Source of the DNA: Calliopsis andreniformis
Taxonomy: Eukaryota; Arthropoda; Insecta; Hymenoptera; Andrenidae
Direction: 5' to 3'
DNA: 64,000 bases
Assembly (NCBI RefSeq): GCF_051401765.1
Contig: NC_135071.1
Location: forward strand, 18,578,961-18,642,960
The notes under the pieces were generated by a model, which was given only the letters and a program-made list of their open reading frames with translations, had not been told where the DNA came from and did no database searches. Position numbers and translations under genes: made by a program. Positions 59,760-64,000 of the stretch are shown piece after piece (positions within the stretch are counted from its first letter, which is position 1; every line of letters begins with the position of its first letter).

Positions 59760-61100
59760 TTCCCAACTTTCTAAATAATTAAATAAATTATCGATTCAAT
59801 TAAGATACCAGAACACGCTATCCAAGGACCGTGTTGGAGCAGCCATAAAACTCACTCCATTAGAAATTCATGTAACCTTAACTAGATAAAAGTGATCCAT
59901 GTAAAATCTCGGCTGAGACTTGAAGTCGAACAGGCGTTAACTATTTCTAACATGATTTCCAGAAATATCACCGAACAACGATGACGTTAATTTTTTTCTT
60001 AAAACTCACTCCTTAAATTTCTTTCGCTAATTCCCCTTCTAATATTCATGAGCTCGCGAATAACAGACGCATCCGCGCGATGTTTTATTAAACACCTCGA
60101 CTTCTATTATACTTCCAATGGAAATGCCTCGCGTGAGCTAATGGAATGTCGATATTCGGCAAAATCCTGGAATGCTTTCTAAATGCAAAGCTCTTAACTT
60201 ATTTCGTCCTCTAATTTAGTATTCCTCATGGTGTGAATTTAATAACATGCTTATCGGTAATTTGTATGCGTTGTGGCCATCGATTCCAAGATTTTTTATC
60301 AATGAATCACCTTCTCGGTCGAAGCTCCGACTGTTTCTGATGGAATCGCGTCACGCTGACAGACGCCTCGTTCATCGTTCCTTTAACGCGCCACTATCGA
60401 TTACAAGCGTATTAACATTCCCACTCGTTTCTTCCGTGTCTCATAAAATAGCGACTCCTTTGAATACTCGCTCGTCGCTAATCACCTCGAGTCCTTTTAA
60501 TATTTAATTCGATCATTGAAATGTTTTCATCGCTGTAGTCTTGTAGTCTATACACTGTAGACTCTCGTGTTTTTGTTTTGAATTCGTGCGCGTTAATATT
60601 AACACTAGACTGACAATTAAAATACACTTCATCTACAAATAGTCCAACTCACGTCAAATAAAACTTCGTACCTAACACCCACTTAGATTAGTTCAGAGAA
60701 CACCAACTCAGAGAAGTTCCCTCCAATTATTTTCCAAAGGTAACACAGATTAATTCAAACGAACCAAGTAAGCAGAAAAAAAGAAAAAGAAGAAGAAAAT
60801 TGAAGAATTCCTAAGGAAGACTACCCACAATTCCTGTCACAAATTATTCTAACGATAAGACGGTTTTCCACCGCCAATTGCTTCACCGATTCCCAATACC
60901 CTCTCTAAAGTCGCTTTTATCGGGGGAAAGCCAGTGAAAATAATCGTGGATAGCAGGACTGAAGATTCTGGAGCGAGGTCGAGGGCACGGAACGCGAATG
61001 ACACGGTTCCACGAGCTCCCAGAAAAAGAATTAGTCACGGCGAGGCTCGCCGTCGTTTCCTACTCGCCTGCACGCGTGCATAATTTAAAGGTGGCGTAAT
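59760..61100. other. No recognised gene
   Basis: Mostly AT-rich. An 86-codon plus-strand frame (60247-60507) has no known motif. A purine run sits at about 60776-60800. 60840-61100 is moderately GC-rich and shows nothing. Confidence 0.45.
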
Positions 61101-61415
61101 GAAGCTACGCGTTCGGCACGCTGTTAATTGACGAGGAGACGATTACGGCATATCGCGAACAAGACGCTTCGTTAGTCATGATCTGCGTCATTTGCTGCGC
61201 GCGAAGGACGAGCATCGTCAAAGCACTGAGAATGCTTAGCAGAAATCGGACGACAATTCTGAAGCAGGAAGGAACTGGAGTAAAAACAAATTTTATGAGA
61301 ATGGGAACTTCTGAGCTATTGGTCGAAATTGAACCAATTATATTCGGAGAATACAAGAAAGTCAAATGTTCTGGAGTATACAAGGAAATCACATTTTTGC
61401 TAATTATTTTCACAG

Positions 61416-61530
61416 ACTTCTCTCTAAAAAATTGAATTCACTAAGTAGAGTAGTCCTCAGAGCCTCCTCTAGCTCATATCGAATTCACGTACACATAAAT
61501 ATCGTTAAAGAAAGATCAGTTCCTCGGTGA
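61416..61530 (+). other. Candidate 3'-terminal exon with a clear branch point
   Basis: TGCTAAT (61398-61404) precedes TATTTTCACAG (AG at 61414-61415) by a typical branch-point distance. After one base, 37 codons are open to TGA at 61528-61530, rich in Ser, Val, Arg and Lys. Upstream, 61105-61435 is covered by opposing open frames of 85 (plus) and 102 (minus) codons, the latter with a hydrophobic run, none recognised. Confidence 0.18.
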
Positions 61531-61539
61531 TAGACGTCG

Positions 61540-64000
61540 CTCGAGGACGAAGAGTAACGCCGATTAACAGGCTGGTAAAAGAATAAATGGTCGGTGAATA
61601 ATGCGAAACAGAGGACAGAGAGGACTGGAATTTGAGAACGGAGGGGGTGGGGGCCTGGCAATAATATTTAAAAATAGAGGCACGAGACCAGCCGCGGACG
61701 ACGCGAAGGAAATAATAATAATAATCATCTCTGAAATTAAGCTGAGCCACGGTAGCGCAGGAAAGTTCGCTGGCTGGCAAATTCGAAATGTTTCGCAACA
61801 GGTGTTGCGGAAATTTGGTACGTCCGCGGCTGAAACTTAAGCCGTGCAATCGTGTAACACGGAGGAAACACTTGTTGCCAACAAGTTTGAAATTTACCGC
61901 GCTCGCCGCGGAAAAATGTTCCCCCCACAGTTGCGCTCCGTTTTCAGACGATTTGACAGCCAGTGGATCGATGCGCTGCACTTTCTCGGAACTGCTGCTG
62001 CCAAATAAGGTTGCAAAATCGCAGGCAAACGAATCTGAATATCCACATTTCGAATTTGGAATTTAGTTTCAGCTCGCAGGTATCGATAAAGTTCACAATC
62101 TGACTTCTAGACTGAAGTTCGAACTGAGGCTCCTAGTTCCCTAAACGACTATTTTAATTCATGCAGGCTGCCAATAAATTTCGGCATTCTAACTAGAAAC
62201 ATTCGAAAACATCTGTCGTTTTTAATTAAAACCTAACTGGTTCCCCTTTTTCGAAATCCTATGATAAATTATTGTTATGACAAGCACACAATGTTATACG
62301 ATGATCACAGCTGAGAACAAGACGCCTTTGCATGCAGAAATAAATGTAGGCTATAAAACAAAGCTCCAGGAAAAATGAGAATTTTCTGCAGGTACTAATA
62401 TCCATTAATTTCCTGCTCCAAAATATGTGACACTCAGGCAAGACTAAACAAAAAAAAAAACGAATTTACCTTTACGTCACTTAAAGTAACAGTAAAAAAA
62501 TAGAAGCATATTTCGAGAGCGAAAACTCGTTCCGCTGTAACTCGAATTCGAAAGTATCGATCCACAGTTAAATCATCTCTTTATCATCCGCGTAATAACT
62601 TAATTCGCTTCCTTTACACGTTCCGCGGTGCTCGGCTAACAGCGATTCAGCTTCGCTGGTTAAGTGATTAATGAAAGGTTTTTTCCCCGCCATCCGGCGA
62701 GCGATTCCAGCCGTCGTTGCGAGTGATTCTGTCGAAGCAGAGGCGCGAATGAACACAGGCGATCGAGAGGAGTGACGAGGCGCGGGATCTCTGTTTGAGG
62801 TAACGCGACCGAGCAAAAACGTCGGAGCTCGCCGCGGCCGAAAATCACGCGAGAGAAAGCGATTTCTGCGGATCATAACGAACGGACGAACCGATCCGTT
62901 CTTGGGTGTAAATGATTTTATTGCCGACCGCCACGGACAGAATTAACGACCAGCAATTATTCCGTCGTTCGGTTTTTATGCGCGACCGACTCCTGTGGGA
63001 AAAGCGTTGCCGTTTTTGGACGCGCGGAAACGTTTCATTGTGAATCGTTACAATGTACTCGGTGCCTGGGGTGGAGAAAAAAACGGTGGACGCGTGGAAC
63101 ACTTCCGGAAGCGGGTCTGAGGAGATATGCTGTTGAATCTACGTACCTAGTGAAAAATTATTCTTTGCTCTTTGCTCTTTCTATTAGGATTTAAGCGTGT
63201 TTCAGTGTATTCCAGGAAATTATGGGCTGGATATTGAAATATTCTATCTTGTAGTTTAATTTACTTGAATTATTTTAGGATTTGAATTATTTTAGTGATT
63301 GATTTTTGTTCAGATTTTGTAAGAGTTTGATGGAAGTTGACAGAGGGGAATTGTTTGAGATTTAAGGATGAATGGTTGGGTTTTATTCGAAATATCTGGG
63401 ATATAGGATACTCATTGCTCCGAAAATAAAGTGAGACTAGAAAAACTGGGAAAGTAGTTTAAGCTTTTAATAGATATACTGCTACATCTATTATATGGGT
63501 GCCAGTTTTATTTATATGATCATAAATAACATTAACACGGATTTCCAGTGTCATAAAATAAATCAAAGGATTGATTAAAACTAGCTTGATCTAAAATTAT
63601 TACTATCCACGATTATTCGAAATTTTATACTGTCTAAATATTAAGCGTACGATACGTTTCTAAATATACTGATCTCGCTTCAAGGTTCTTTGAATATCAA
63701 TTTCTTCTGTAATGGAAACGCAATCAACTGGAACCTCCTACAATAATTATCTATTTTAATCTCCCTCGCCATAAAAATCCCTTCAGTAAATAAACCCAGC
63801 GTTGACATCGTATAGATACGTATGACTCACAAACTATTCTATACAGCTAAACAGCCGACTCCACAAATAAATCTAACCAGCCGTCGACAGTAACAATAAT
63901 TACAATAACTCAGCCCGAACATCACAATCTCCTTAAAACAATGTCACAGAAGCATTAATTTTTCACCATGCAATTACGTGTCACTTGGCAACAAAGCGCG
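61540..64000. other. No recognised gene
   Basis: A 158-codon minus-strand frame (61505-61981) includes a Tyr run translated from the AAT microsatellite at 61711-61725 and has no known domain. 62560-63110 is CpG-rich with overlapping frames. 63162-63180 is a TCTTTGC 7-bp repeat. On the minus strand a TTTTTCACTAG/GTACGT juxtaposition occurs at 63147/63146. 63180-64000 is AT-rich and holds nothing I can name. Confidence 0.4.

Noticed and set aside
61505..61981. 158-codon minus-strand frame
   Set aside because: Contains the translation of an AAT microsatellite, and the opposite strand is also largely open. No motif.
62377..62397. Recursive splice site TTTTCTGCAG/GTACTA
   Set aside because: The downstream half is a poor donor (GTACTA), and no companion donor is evident within a few hundred bases.
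63141..63160. Minus-strand recursive splice site TTTTTCACTAG/GTACGT
   Set aside because: The junction looks fair but is isolated, and there is no evidence for a minus-strand gene.

Overview
The window looks like nuclear DNA from an insect, most likely a hymenopteran (bee or ant). CpG is abundant rather than depleted, short CpG-rich blocks alternate with AT-rich stretches, short AT-rich satellites are scattered throughout, and there is no bacterial gene packing, operon or Shine-Dalgarno layout. Order-level placement is an inference; I cannot name the species.

I recognise no protein-coding gene, rRNA, tRNA, snRNA, conserved microRNA or CRISPR array. The longest open frames (about 250 to 275 codons, at 5021-5779 and 47420-48244) lie in GC- or pyrimidine-rich DNA where stop codons are rare and several frames are open together, so they are not evidence of genes. 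The window is best read as a long intron or an intergenic desert. I list a set of candidate exons that combine a strong 3' splice site with a good 5' splice site or an open terminal frame. None matches a family I know, and such pseudo-exons are common in insect introns, so confidence is low.

What is well supported is the repeat and structure landscape. (1) A satellite family built on an 8-bp unit of the form TTTGAAWA, in both orientations: perfect 16-bp units at 31911-32022, 8-bp units at 34584-34687, 33-bp higher-order units at 4849-5010, 50-bp units at 34692-34841, and weaker arrays near 2.4, 11.4, 12.6, 13.7, 44.8, 55.2 and 57.2 kb. (2) A 209-bp piggyBac-type MITE at 24023-24231 with TTAA ends. 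(3) A degenerate pogo/Tigger-like MITE near 39.25-39.47 kb. (4) Two dispersed copies of a roughly 110-bp CpG-rich element (577-683 and 3423-3540) sharing a 49-bp core with only three transitions. (5) Compact palindromes and nested hairpins, notably a multi-branched set at 9698-9801, an 11-bp hairpin at 16137-16161 and TAATTA-bearing hairpins at 54710-54832.

Layout: 0-10 kb has CpG-rich blocks with the paired element, a 33-bp satellite and a possible recursive splice site with its downstream exon. 10-31 kb has most candidate exons and the piggyBac MITE. 31-35 kb has the largest satellites. 35-47 kb is mostly featureless apart from the pogo-like element. 47-54 kb has a CpG/CT-rich block and further GC-rich islands. 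54-57 kb has TAATTA-rich, probably regulatory DNA. 57-64 kb is mainly AT-rich. No genes can be shown to work together here.
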